From Aureococcus anophagefferens (taxonomy: Eukaryota; Sar; Pelagophyceae; Pelagomonadales; Pelagomonadaceae): a stretch of DNA of 28,731 bases. Both the position numbers and the translations under genes were made by a program. Each line of letters opens with the position of its first letter. Position 1 is the stretch's first letter. A model generated the notes under the pieces. It saw only the letters and a program-made list of their open reading frames with translations. It was not told where the DNA came from and searched no databases. Of the stretch, positions 9,314 to 19,856 are shown piece after piece. The DNA is taken from positions 25,519 through 54,249 of the forward strand of contig NW_008705584.1 of assembly GCF_000186865.1 (NCBI RefSeq), in the 5' to 3' direction.

Positions 9314-11605
9314 TCAAAATGGTAAATCGATCAATTTAATTTGGCCGTCTGTTGCATAATGTCGCCACATTGTAATCATCGCTTGTTTTGGAGGCACATC
9401 TGCGATTGTGATAGTACTGCTGCCAAGAGCCGTGAGCAGCTTTTCAAATGCATTAAAATCCAGAGCACCACATCCATGGGAGGCCACATCTAGTGCAGCA
9501 CGCCGGGTGTCCTCATCAGACCATGCAACATTTGCGAGGCGTGTGTAGAGCTGCGTCACTGCCTGGGGGTTAGAATGTGGAAATTGGATTGGTCTGTGTT
9601 CCATGTATTTAAGTGTGGCTTCATCTGCATCGAGAATTACGAAAGTGTGAGATGCGAGAGTCAGAGTGGCGCCAATTACAATGTCAGCTGCTGTAACAAG
9701 CTTCCCATCTGGGTGCTTCAGTTTCATCTTAGCGAGGAAATTACCCCCGACGACGCCAGAATTGCGCCGAGGCGGTTCACGAATCATAAGTGCAAACTCG
9801 GTCGAGTAGTATACAAGTACAAACAAACGCCCCCTGTCCTCAGGTTTTGGGTTTGCGAATGCAGCCTATGAATGTATGCATATAAGTACTTTGATATTCC
9901 TCGGAATACTCACTTGATAGCGAAGGACACCCTCTTCACCGCGATGCTTTGCCGGCGCCTTCTGGACCAACGACCCGGCGCATGAGGTCAAAGAATCTTC
10001 TTCACTTCCAAATCCAGAATAAGGGGGGGGCATGCGTTCGAGAGCCACGGGATGATCCTCGACGGGAGGGGCAAGGCGCGAGCCTAGATCAATGCCTTCT
10101 TTCAAATAGAACTCACGAGTAGCACGATCTGCATCAATCATTTTGATCAATCTTGAATATGCATTTATAGTACATCCAATTTTCAAATCAGTCCAGTGAT
10201 AAAAGCCACCCGTTGACTTCGGAAGTTTTGCTCGTTTTAGCAACAGCGGATAACTATCACGGCCTGAATTCGGAGAGTGTACCTAAGGCAATGTAATGCC
10301 CTTGCATCATGTTTACACGAAAGACCCCTGGTGACATACGGTAAGAATTTCAATTGTATTGTCATATAAGAAATAGTGCACTTTAAACATCAGAACATCT
10401 CCATAAAGCGAACTCGAATCGTCCCAGTAACAATAAAATCGCAGCACAGAAGTCCCGTATTTGAGAAACCCATGGCGGCCAGAGTTGTCAACCGTGTTGC
10501 CTAATGCTGCCTCAGCGAACACCTGCGAAAAGGCCCTTTTCAGTAAAATGAGCAAGGCGGGGGGCTCTCTGCAAACAAAACACCCTGCCTATTAGCCACG
10601 CTTAAAAAGTACTTTCATCGGATTTTTTTGAATATTGTGTGAGACAGTTGGGTCTTTGCCAGTTTCCCGAGACATAAGATCGCGCCTGCGTTTTAAAACG
10701 AAATGAATGGATTGATAGTGTTGGATACCACATTCAAGAGACCTCGGGGGGGGCGGGGCGGGGGGGCGGGGGGGGGGGGGGGGGCTGAATTCACCTTTCT
10801 GTTTCATAGCGGTCGACAGGAGGAAGGCTATTTGCGTTTGGTTCTGCGCCCTTCATGTTACGCAGGAAATTCCTGGTTGATTCATTGCAACCGTTGACAT
10901 GAAATATTCTCCCGTACCTACGTGCATTGTCTATCCCCAAAATAACTTAGCCTTGATGATTCAAATACAGACAGCTCGATGGAGCAGCCAACTTCAATAT
11001 CTTGAATTGTGAAGTAATCGTCCTCCGACTTTGGGACGCGATGTCGCTTCATGAAATTCCCTTGCGGTACACCCGAATTTTCTTGTTTGGGCTCAACGAT
11101 CTGCATGGAGTCATCTTCCAGATAATAATAAATTTCGCATCGCCGAACTCGAAAGTTTTCCAAGTATGAGTCATGGACTGCCTCCATGAAGTATGCGTAG
11201 AAGCATAGCACCTTATTAGATCTCTTCAATGGCGCTTCGATGCCTACCGATGGAGTCTGAACCGATTCGCAGGAGTCACGGTACCTGTTGTGTTGCTGCC
11301 CATCGATGGCTGATGAGACTTCACACTCCGAAGGGTCAACGAAGTGGCCGAGTTTGACAGCACTAGGTCATGCCTACACACCAATGACTACATAAGCTAG
11401 ACCTGGGTGAATCTCACTGATCGTAGGGCTCCACATTCTTCGCGGCTGTGAGAAACATGTGACGGTTTATGTATTTGATCGTCTGGTTTCGATTTCCCGC
11501 AGAGTGCCGATTGCAGCGATAACCCGGAAGTTGCGGAAGCAGCTCCTCGTTGAGTGACTCATAACACGATAGACTAGAAGAGCCTTCGAGCATTTGCGTG
11601 TCCAT
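9314..11605 (-). CDS. EFHC1: EFHC1/EFHC2-type three-DM10-domain axonemal protein (RIB72 orthologue)
   Basis: In this family (EFHC1 in animals, RIB72 in Chlamydomonas) the protein lies inside the ciliary doublet microtubule as a microtubule inner protein of the protofilament ribbon. I infer six exons: 11605-11418, 11362-10922, 10685-10613, 10522-10340, 10282-9914 and 9838-9314. Their lengths sum to exactly 593 codons with consistent phases, close to the family's roughly 640 aa. The N-terminal LPQLPGY motif is followed by DM10-1 (VLCFYAYFMEAVHDS, RRCEIYYYLEDDSMQI, ENSGVPQGNFMKRHR). Then comes the linker MSRETGKDPTVSHNIQKNPMK/VFAEAALGNTVDN, DM10-2 (VLRFYCYW, VHYFLYDNTIEIL, GRDSYPLLLKRAKLPK) and DM10-3 (RLFVLVYYSTEFALMIREP, NSGVVGGNFLAKMKLK). 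A C-terminal region with a degenerate EF-hand-like GALDFNAFEKLL ends the protein. ATG 11605 is the first in frame. The exon 2/3 junction is the least certain, since another acceptor in the same intron is also in phase. The end of DM10-1 is correspondingly shortened. Confidence 0.92.
10686..10921 (-). other. Long intron with poly-C/poly-G tract in the EFHC1-type gene
   Basis: At 236 bp this is the longest intron I infer. The donor GTAGGT starts at 10921 and the acceptor CGCAG ends at 10686. On the minus strand it contains an almost pure C tract (10746-10784, G on the plus strand), which may serve as an extended pyrimidine tract. Splicing here joins ...RQCT to RDLMSRETG in frame. Confidence 0.55.
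10746..10784 (+). repeat. G-rich tract (about 39 bp)
   Basis: Runs of G up to about 16 are interrupted by single C. It lies inside an intron of the DM10 gene, on the non-template strand relative to the plus strand. It has G-quadruplex potential, and its length is unreliable in sequencing. Confidence 0.75.
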
Positions 11606-11770
11606 GGATGGCAGGTTGGGCGTTAATAGGGCGATGATAGCCGCAGGATATATCAGCGTAGGATATTTAGGATACAGAGAAAAGACATAAGGGCCACCGT
11701 GACGCGGAGGGACCCGCGGTGGCGAAGCACGACAAGTACGCCACGCTCAGGGTGAAAAACAAACGAGCCC

Positions 11771-11880
11771 GCTGTGCCGGTAGCCGCGCCGGCACAGGGA
11801 CGGGCTGCCCGGGGTGTGCCGGCACAGTCGAATCCGGCTTGTGCCGGCTTGTGCCGGCACATTCCGGTGTGCCGGCACAC
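11771..11880. promoter_or_regulatory. Cluster of TGTGCCGGCACA palindromes upstream of the axonemal gene
   Basis: Full palindromes lie at 11815-11826 (TGTGCCGGCACA), 11851-11860 (GTGCCGGCAC) and 11867-11880 (GTGTGCCGGCACAC). Half or degenerate copies lie near 11773, 11787 and 11840. The cluster lies about 165-275 bp upstream of the ATG of the minus-strand EFHC1-type gene, a plausible promoter position. Factor unknown. It is not a canonical RFX X-box (GTTGCC...GGCAAC), although the inverted GTGCC/GGCAC arrangement is similar in form. Confidence 0.5.
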
Positions 11881-11889
11881 ACTTCCAAC

Positions 11890-12717
11890 AGCCGCTTCCA
11901 GCAGCTGGCTTGCGTGCACGGCCCCCGAGCCCCCCCCGCACTCAAGAACACAACAACCAGGGTGGAAATCAAGCTGAAAAGTTACCGGCCGAGCGTTAAA
12001 ATCTGCCTTAGACCTTGTGGCGGCTTCTGGCGCCGGGCCACAAATAACTTCAACATGGCTGTATGTTCAACTTGTACTTCAACATGGGATCGGGCAGCGC
12101 GCGTTTCAGTCACTTCTTTGCTCTAGGATTGTTGGAGTAGATCAGAAGTGCATGCGGGAGCTTTATTCCAACGGATTTGCACGCGTTTTGTGATCCACTA
12201 ATCGAATTTTGTTGATCCGTATTACGAAGCGCACAGTAGGTTAGTCGGGACCCAAGTACCACAAAACTTCAAGTTGAACCAAAAGTCGCTAAAATACGAC
12301 CAAAAGCGCCTGAGCGCCACCGAAATGCACCAAGGCCGCTACGGTAAACGCAACTGGCGCACATCCAGCGGCGAGAATGCCAGAATCAAACCCAGAACAA
12401 CCAAGGGGAGTTACCGGCCACTACCCGGCTACTTCTCGCTCGATTTCCACCCTGACAACAACCGAGAGCTGCTATTTCTGGCACACGCCGGCGCGCTAGG
12501 ATAGTGGCAGGCTCCCCGCACGTGCCCCGCACGGGGAGCGCGCACGGGGCGCTCTTGGGGGAGCCCAGGGGGTGCGGCGAGGCCAATACTATGTGCTTGA
12601 AATCGCCCCGCGTCCGCCCTTTTCATGGCGTGATAAAGGCGTATTTCACGCCTGGCGTTGAAGCCCCAAGTGGGCTGTGTGGTGTTCCCTGCGTCGTCTT
12701 GTTCTACAGGACAGCTT
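11890..12717. other. Intergenic region between the axonemal and TRAPP genes
   Basis: No convincing gene. A plus-strand open frame at 12274-12504 (76 residues, basic) matches nothing I know. AGTTACCGGCC occurs twice (near 11980 and 12410). A GC-rich stretch at about 12509-12567 has imperfect inverted ends (GGCTCCCC ... GGGGAGCC) that fold into a hairpin. Confidence 0.45.
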
Positions 12718-15700
12718 CTAGTCGCAAATGTGGGGCTGTGGTACGAGATGTGTCCCTGTCCCCCCCCTACATCTTGGTGGTGCTGCTCGAAGGCTACATC
12801 CAACGGGGAAGTATCGCGAAGAAGAGTCTTCGACAGTCAGGAGGAACTGATTCTTGAAGATGAAAGTAAGTCCTCCAGACAGGGCATCGCAGATCTTCGG
12901 CGGGATTCGTGTGCCATCCGATGTCGAGCTGGGATCAACCGGCAACATTACAGCCTTGATAGCAAGGAGTGCACCTAGGTCGAAGACACCGGCGCGGGCA
13001 ATAGATGCCTCAAGTAGAATGACACGAGGACTTGCACCAACCGTAAGCTTTGGAAAGCGACTCTTCGTCTGACCGCACCAGTAGACGTCGCCCATTACGT
13101 CGTCTATGCAGGAGACCTCGACAGCTAGGTCTGTGCCAGTTCCGTCAAGCATGAGTGTATTAGCGACAATGGCAGTGACGGACACAGTTGCACGGCCATT
13201 GCCAATGTCCTCAATATGGACGACGGTGAAATCGAGCGCGAGGGATATGGGACAGCAGGGCCAGGTGCACCCAGGTACCTCCTTGACTCGCGACGCCAAC
13301 GTTTCACCAATCGGAACACTGAGGACATGGTGCTGGCCGCAGACCTGGGGGGGTGCGTGGCACTCGCTGCTATTTTCATCACTTGAAGCCCACGCAACAA
13401 CAAGCGCTATGGCACTCCGAGGTAATGCAGCCTCTAGAGCGGCGCATGCCAAACGTGAAGCACCTCCCTTTGCTTTCGCGGCAGCATCGCCCTCTCGGGT
13501 CCTCGTTGGCCCCGTATCGATGTCCTTTGAGCGCGCCTCCCTCCTGATTGCTTGAATTGTTCTCGGAGTCGCGCGTGCATTATCAATCAGCTGTGCATCA
13601 CGAGCGCGCCTACATGAACAAGCTCTTGTGCTCGGTGCGTATCTTATGTCTCGGTCGATGGTGGCGCAGTGAGACGCACAAAAGGTCATCCTCGAATCGC
13701 GATGCAGCATGTTCGACCTTGAAGAGGTCTACGTTGATATCAGAGCCAGCAGACCAGGCCGTGCACGTCGTGCGACGAGCTAGCAGAGTGTAATGGAGCG
13801 CAAGCTGTTCCTGCCAGTCCACTCGAATATCGAGAGGTGCCGAAGAGACGGGTACCTGGGTATGAGTAGGCTGCCCGTCCATGGAAGGGCATCTCTCCGG
13901 CGAAGTGTCGTGAGCTGGCTCGAGCAGACCATGGGGACTGAGAGCATCGTGGAGCTGCCACGTCCCATCACCGAGGGCATGAACGTGGGTCACCTTAAGG
14001 GCCCGTCCTAGAGCACTGGAGACGCCTCCATCTGCGCAGTAGTAGTTGGCGAGCGTCATCGATAAATGATGTGCGTTGGGGCGATTAAACTTGGGGATGA
14101 CCTTGAGAGTCTCTAACGTGAGAGATGGGAGAACGGTGATGTCAATGCAGAGCGTCACGCGTCGGCTCAAGGGTGGCAGGTCAATTGCGTGTGGGTCACG
14201 TGACATGGATGACCTATTCGCAGCATCCCCAGCCTCTAAGTCACCATCTTGAAAGGGCGGCCAACCACGAGGTACCTCTGGCTCGAATTTCGGCCCCAAC
14301 GGAGCGTACTGCACAAGAAATTGCAATTGGTGTTTGCCTCCAGCGCCCTGTGCACGAAACAAAACTGGGAGTGACGCAGACTCGCCTCGCCCGAGGACCA
14401 TTGGATTACCGCGCACATCAATGGCACGCCAGGAAAGACCTGATGCGCCGAGGGCGCTGTGTGTCACAGAGACATTGCCCTTGGGCGAATTGATGCCTAT
14501 TTCTCCACCGACTGCTATCCACGGGAGATTGCAACGGACAAGCATGTCTGATGCAGGCGCGCGCCCGATGTTAGCAAGTTCCAGGATTCCTCGTCTGACC
14601 TCTCCATGAAGTGCAGCGAAGCTTGAGGGCCTCGGAGGGGCACTAGAATTATCCCAGGCGGGGGGAATACTGTTGTCTCCGAGGCCACGGATGCGTGCAA
14701 CTACGCGCGGTAGATCACCAACGACGTGGACTGCAAGCGATGCGTCAGGGGCGCGTATGCGGGAGGCACGTTCCTCGCGCGTCCGCCGAAGGCGTGGACC
14801 CCGGCGTACGAACGCCGCAGCACCCCAAATCTTACCACCTAGCTTCCATCGGACGCCCACGACGCGAAGTGTGCCATTAAGAGCCGAAACACCACACCGG
14901 AGGCGGACGAGTGCACCTCCAAGTCCCCCCCCCCCGGGCGGTAAGGTCACATGGACATGTTCCACGATGTAAGGCGAGCTAGAAAATGGGTCCGCATCGT
15001 ATGAGTCCGTAGCTGCTGTGAGCTGGGCGAGGAATGGGTCACAGTCTTGTTGTGGTTGCGTTTGAGTAGTTCGACTCTGTGATGAACTCCATGAACGTTG
15101 CGCGGCGTCTGAATTATGAGTGAGCGAGGAAGATCTACGTGCAAAGTCAATGCCTTGCTCCAGTGTGCAGACAAGGTGAACATCAGAGAGCTCCACAGGA
15201 ACTGCAAACGCATTGCGAAAAACCACCTATCGACAACGCTCTTGAGGCATTGCATTACTCTCAAGTGCACGCGCGATGAGAGACCCGGGCACAAGGACGT
15301 TTACATCGATAACCTCTCCACGTGCAACCCAACGAGGCCAAGTCGTGCGTCGAGCTTCGAAGTGACCTGGATCGTGAGGCGAATCTAGGCTGTGTTCAGC
15401 CCAAAGGCGGGTCTTCAAGCCAGCGTCACTAGAGCCAGACTCTGCCAGTTCGAAGATGGAAATCCCCCGTCGCTCTGCAGCTGCCTCAGCGGCGAGCTGA
15501 GCATCGACGCATCTAGCCCGGAGCTGGGCTCCAGGTTGCATACTTTGGCGGCTTTGAGCCTCGAACATATCCACTGCGCGTTTTTCAATATTCAACCGAG
15601 TTCGGAGGTCCCGGGCCCATGCAACTCCTAGCCCGCGTCCGCCCTCACCAACGCCCTCAATAATCTCATCCGTCGTCCGGACTATGACTGCATCGTGAAC

Positions 15701-18392
15701 AATGACAGGAAGCGGAAGTCCGACAACTATCAGGCTCTCGAGTGTTCCCGGACTACGAGCGTGGTCGCAGTCCCAGCTTTCGATCGCTGCATTGACCCGA
15801 TCTGATGACTCACCACCACCACAGAAGACCATCTTTGGCAGGTCGCGTCGGAGCGCTGCAGCGGCGTGCTTAAGGGCGTCAGGGCGTGCTACGCAGGCCG
15901 CGATAAATCCTGAAAGGAGCTGTGCATGGCGCTCTGCAGGGGCTCGCGCACTACCTAGCAGTGTCAACGTACACCGAAGTGCAAGCGCGTGGTGGCCCAG
16001 GGTCTCGAGCTGACGGCCCAACGCATGCTCCACGTGCTCATCGATGCGTGCCCAGCCTCTAACACGCGCGGTCGTAGTCACACTCTCGGACTGATCACGC
16101 CTGGTTGAAGCATCATAGCTGGCCGCGTATGCCTCTTTGCTTGCGACATAGCACTCAACAGCGTGAACCTAGGATTTACGATCAGTGTGCACAATGTGAG
16201 CAATAGCACATTAGCGCTCTTCGAATCACCACATGACATGGCTCAGGCGTGCGCCTCGGCACCGCATGCGCGATAGCGATGGCCTGCCATGACCAGGTGT
16301 AGCGCGCACTTGCGTCGAAAGCCCCCGCTTTGATAGCGCCAGGCGGCTTGCTCGTAAAGGACAGCTGCGTTCAGATTTGTCTCGAATTGGGCTGCTCCAA
16401 CGAGCGCATCAGCTGCAGCTTCAGCGCATGACCGACCGCCCTTGGAACGACGCTTGGCACGTGGTGCGAGACCATCGCCCTCATCGTTGCGACAGTCGGC
16501 AGCCACAAGTGCAGCACGCGTAAGCATACGCGCAGCCACTGTTGCCCTCCGTCCTGCAGCCCGATAATCCCCACTTTCACTCCGCGCCTCGGCAGTGCGC
16601 GCCTCATCGGCAGCTGCTACCAGTGCTGCAGTCGCTGCATCGATCGCGCTGATTGCATCCCGCCAAAGCACCTTCGCATCACCAGACGCGCCTAGGGATG
16701 TATCATGCAGTAAATTCGTACCATGAAGTCTGGACCGACGCCCAGAGCTCAAGCGACTGAGGGCGCACTAAATTGATCTGCGCAGGAAACTGCACCGTCG
16801 TCGGTACTTGCATCAACGAGTGTATTGGCTGCTGGACCTCGAGATCGATGCTGCTTGAGCGAAGCGAGACAGAGCAAGGTTCGAGCAATCATTTCGTTAG
16901 CGCAACCCAAATGCAGCAAAGCCCTGTCACCTACGAGATACATTTGAACATGGATACGACTGCGGTCAAAGGCCTGCCTGACACAGTGACCGCGCTCTTG
17001 AAATCGTCACGCGCCAGGCGGTACATGGAGAGAGCAGTCTCATAGTCGCGCATAGAGAAAGTAGTGTCAGCGAGAAGTCGTATCTGGGCTTCAACTGTGT
17101 CAAAGCGGTACCTGACTCCGGTGACGATGCCGTCGCCAGTCTCAACTGCGCCAGTAGTGCCAGAACCTATGCCACAAGTATCTGGCTTCGAGGAAGGTGC
17201 GTCTTGACGACAGTGCTGGCGCACCAGAAAGAGCGGACGCAGCTTCGCGAGGGCGCCGCAGCCAGGATTTTAAAACGTTGCGCACACCCTTTCGCGAAGA
17301 GTTTACGTTGGCGAACAGGCTGGCGACACGCCGCTCGATGGCAGGTACGACGCCCCCATGCACAAGTTCAGAGGTAAAGCGACGCAGCTCTGCCATATCC
17401 GCTGCGTCAAGACACGGAAATCGCACCTACGACGTAAATCGACCGCAAAGCGCGGATACCGAATGGGAAGGGTCCCGCGCGGATCGGCGCGGGTAGCGCA
17501 CGTCAATCGGTGTCGCACCCGGTGCAAGGGAATTAATATTTAGAAGTCGGGCGATGGTCGGAGCGCCTCCGACGATGGATGGGAGCGATGCGCGAGCTGC
17601 ACTCAGCGCGGCTCGCGCATCACCCAATCCTTCGATCACGTCATGGAGAACCAGGACATGGCGCGGTGTTGCCCTCTCGTCGAAGTGTCCATCGGTCAGG
17701 CCTGAAGCGAGATGATGCGGGGAGCCAAGCTCCTCAAGTGCTGCTGCGACACCAGCAGGTTCAGATGACGATGCCACGAGCACCAGCACCGCAGGGCAAT
17801 CGAACCCGTCGTACTCACCGTGGCGGAGCGATGCTTCCAGCGCCATACGCCAACGCGCAAACCAGGCACCGCGCGGACGATTTCCACCCACATCCCCTCT
17901 GACGGTCTGGGACTTACCACTAAATGAGGCGCTCAAGTCTACTGCCTCTCCTTGTTGGTGCGCAACCGCAGATCTCAGCGATGCATCTGCACGATCGAGA
18001 GGCATGAGCCTTGCCGACCGTGCACCCACGAATCGCACACGCAACCCTCCAGAGAGCGTAAAATGCTTGGTCGCACTTCGGAACGTCAGTTGACTCTGCG
18101 CTGACGGCTCTCCTCCTGACGAGAGGGATGCGAACTCGGACAGCAGCTCGCAAAAGCCCAGGCCTCCGTTTTTCCGGCAGATACGGTCAACCTCCGCGCT
18201 CACCGCACAGCAGACCAGCGGCCCGACCGACTGGTTGAAAGCCATACAGCTGTAGAAGCCGCGATAGCGGATGCGCCACGGACAAAAGATTCGACCCTCA
18301 TGCGGACGAAGGCCTTGTACAATATGTTGCATTGACGACAGTACAATATGTTTCCGGTAACGAGTTAGTGAGTTTAGACCACCTATCATCAT
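12718..18392 (-). CDS. TRAPPC8: TRAPPC8 / Trs85, subunit of the TRAPPIII tethering complex
   Basis: In other eukaryotes TRAPPC8/Trs85 is the subunit that defines TRAPPIII, the Rab1/Ypt1 exchange factor acting in autophagy and ER-Golgi traffic. The N-terminal exon holds MAFNQSVGPLVCCAVSAEVDRICRKN, RHGEYDGFDCPAVLVLVASS and RHVLVLHDVIEGL. It continues into VHGGVVPAIERRVASLFANV and NSSRKGVRNVLKSW, a family hallmark. Further on are QIRLLADTTFSMRDYETALSMYRL, AAVLYEQAAWRYQS...HLVMAGHRYRACG and HAVECYVASKEAY. C-terminal beta-rich domains follow (VDVNVVFRNAFAVPVELSDV; VYWCGQTKSRFPKLTVGAS). Secure introns are 15298-15227 (72 bp) and 13675-13591 (85 bp). Others near 17443-17402, 17272-17165, 17000-16930, 16809-16757 and 16240-16110 are needed by frame changes, but their exact sites are unresolved; the one near 16980 would not join cleanly and may hide an indel. 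ATG 18392 is the first in frame, but family alignment favours ATG 18245. Low-complexity His-free linkers and many Ala/Arg make it divergent. Confidence 0.88.
13591..13675 (-). other. Probable 85-bp GT-AG intron in TRAPPC8
   Basis: The donor GTCTCA begins at 13675 and the acceptor GCACAG ends at 13591. Phase 0 joining carries the reading from ...FEDDLLC into LIDNARATPRTIQ, which continues to the stop at 12718. Confidence 0.6.
15227..15298 (-). other. 72-bp GT-AG intron in TRAPPC8
   Basis: The donor GTCCTT begins at 15298 and the acceptor GATAG ends at 15227. Phase 0 joining gives VIDVN/VVFRNAFAVPVELS, the conserved start of a C-terminal TRAPPC8 beta domain. Confidence 0.8.
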
Positions 18393-19856
18393 CCAGCTAA
18401 ATAAAACTGCTGGTTGTGGTGGTCCTCTCCCAGCTCGCCGCTTCCCCGGGGCCCGGGGTGGCGCGGCTTATATTTTTGGGGTCATATGGTTTCTACTGGC
18501 ATCCAAGGGTTTGGGTTGAGTGATGAATTGCTGAGGCATTTGGAGCTGGAGCAGGGTAGGATGGCCCTGGCTATGATGGAAGGCAAGCCGGCAGACTCGC
18601 CTATCCATGGTGGCATAGTCCTGACTTGGACTTGGATGTTAGAGCAAAATTCAATATGTACATAGAACCCGGGCTGGCAGACTTCAGTTCTTGGGACCAG
18701 ACAAGGCATATATCTGAGAATTTGTCCGTGTTCCTTAATAGTCTCCAGGAGGTTTCGATAGCGAATGGGCGGTTGGTGCGCGGGGCTGACGATAGCGGTA
18801 GCGTACCCACGGACCCCGAACGGCCCATGAGAGCACAACCAGCCGCCAGGAAGAGCAGCCGAAGCGCCGAAAGCGCCCGAAACGCGCCTTCGGGCCCGAG
18901 CCCCGAACGCCCGATATCGGCACGTAAACGGGCGCACTCCGGCGTCACCCGGCCCCCTTTGCGCGGACGCGACCCCAGGACGTCCGCTGAGCCCAGCGGA
19001 ACCGAACGCACATATATACACCCCCACCAGGGCCATCTAGGAATTAATCTCAGGGACTCAGGGGGTTCGGTCGTGAACGGACCCTGCAAGCGACCGTGCT
19101 GGGCCCCGCCCCTGAAACTGGTCGTCCCCGGCACCACTGCTTCGCCGTGCGACGCGCGAAAGGACGCCCAGGGCGCCCGCGCACCGTCCCCGACCCGCAC
19201 GTGTCCAGGATGACCAGGGGGCGCCGGGGGGGGGGTCGGTAATGACTGCTAGCATGGGCAAAACTTCAAATGGCGTCCATTTGCAAGCTCAATTTTGCTC
19301 TCGACTGCCAAGGTGCCATTTTGTATCCACTCAGCCACAACAGCCCTTATCTCCGGTGCCCTTAGGCAATATATGCTTGCAGTACCAGCAAAGTTTCTGG
19401 TGCTTTTGATGTATTGACAATGCCAAAGTCGAATGGGGCGGGTTTGTGGGAGTCGTGGGTTTATTGAAGTTCAGCAAACATCTTGTAGCTATCGGACACA
19501 AAAAGCGGGATGCGGATCAGTATCAGCCTCGCCGAAAGTAGAGCCAAGGCAGATCACCTACGCAATGAGTTCTTGAATTGAAAACCTAGGACCACGCCGG
19601 GAATAAGCGCGCCGCTGGCTCAGAGTTCAAGTCGCCCAGCCGATAGTTTTTTGCCTAGTAGCACGATCTGAAGGCAGATGCGGGACGGTTTGTGGCCGAC
19701 TTGGGTCTTGGTGGGAACGAAATACCGCCCACTGTCGGCTTCAGAAGGGATTCGGGCACAGAACACACCGCGGAAGCAAGGCCGAGATCTGGAAGAGTAG
19801 TCGCGTGTGCTTGATTCGCCAGGCGTTCAGACAAAGCACAATTCAACTGAATAATA
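18393..19856. other. Intergenic region, GC-rich first half
   Basis: This includes the TRAPPC8 promoter side. CCCCGGGGCCCGGGG (18444-18458) is a near-perfect palindrome followed by TTATATTTTT. A plus-strand pair of frames around 18486-18770 gives a protein-like sequence broken by a one-base shift (listed separately). From 18800 to 19200 it is GC-rich with a hairpin CCGCTG/CAGCGG (18983-18998). From 19260 to 19856 I see nothing recognisable. Confidence 0.45.
18486..18770 (+). pseudogene. Possible broken coding fragment
   Basis: One frame gives MVSTGIQGFGLSDELLRHLELEQ and continues to ...ADSPIHGG. A second frame then continues from LDVRAKFNMYIEPGLADFSSW to HISENLSVFLNSLQEVSIA. Both have protein-like amphipathic composition, unlike the surrounding GC-rich nonsense, but the two frames differ by one base near 18625 with no convincing intron. 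It could be a decayed exon, part of a retroelement, or chance. I do not recognise the family. Confidence 0.2.

Noticed and set aside
11771..11880. RFX X-box
   Set aside because: The consensus GTTGCC/GGCAAC half-sites are absent; only the inverted layout is similar.
11667..11972. Cys/Pro-rich open frames (CAGTSRHKP... type) on both strands
   Set aside because: They are translations of the TGTGCCGGCACA palindrome cluster.
12718..18392. TRAPPC9/Trs120 instead of TRAPPC8
   Set aside because: The SRKGV motif, the VLVLHDV block and the MAGHRY helix fit Trs85/TRAPPC8 and not Trs120.
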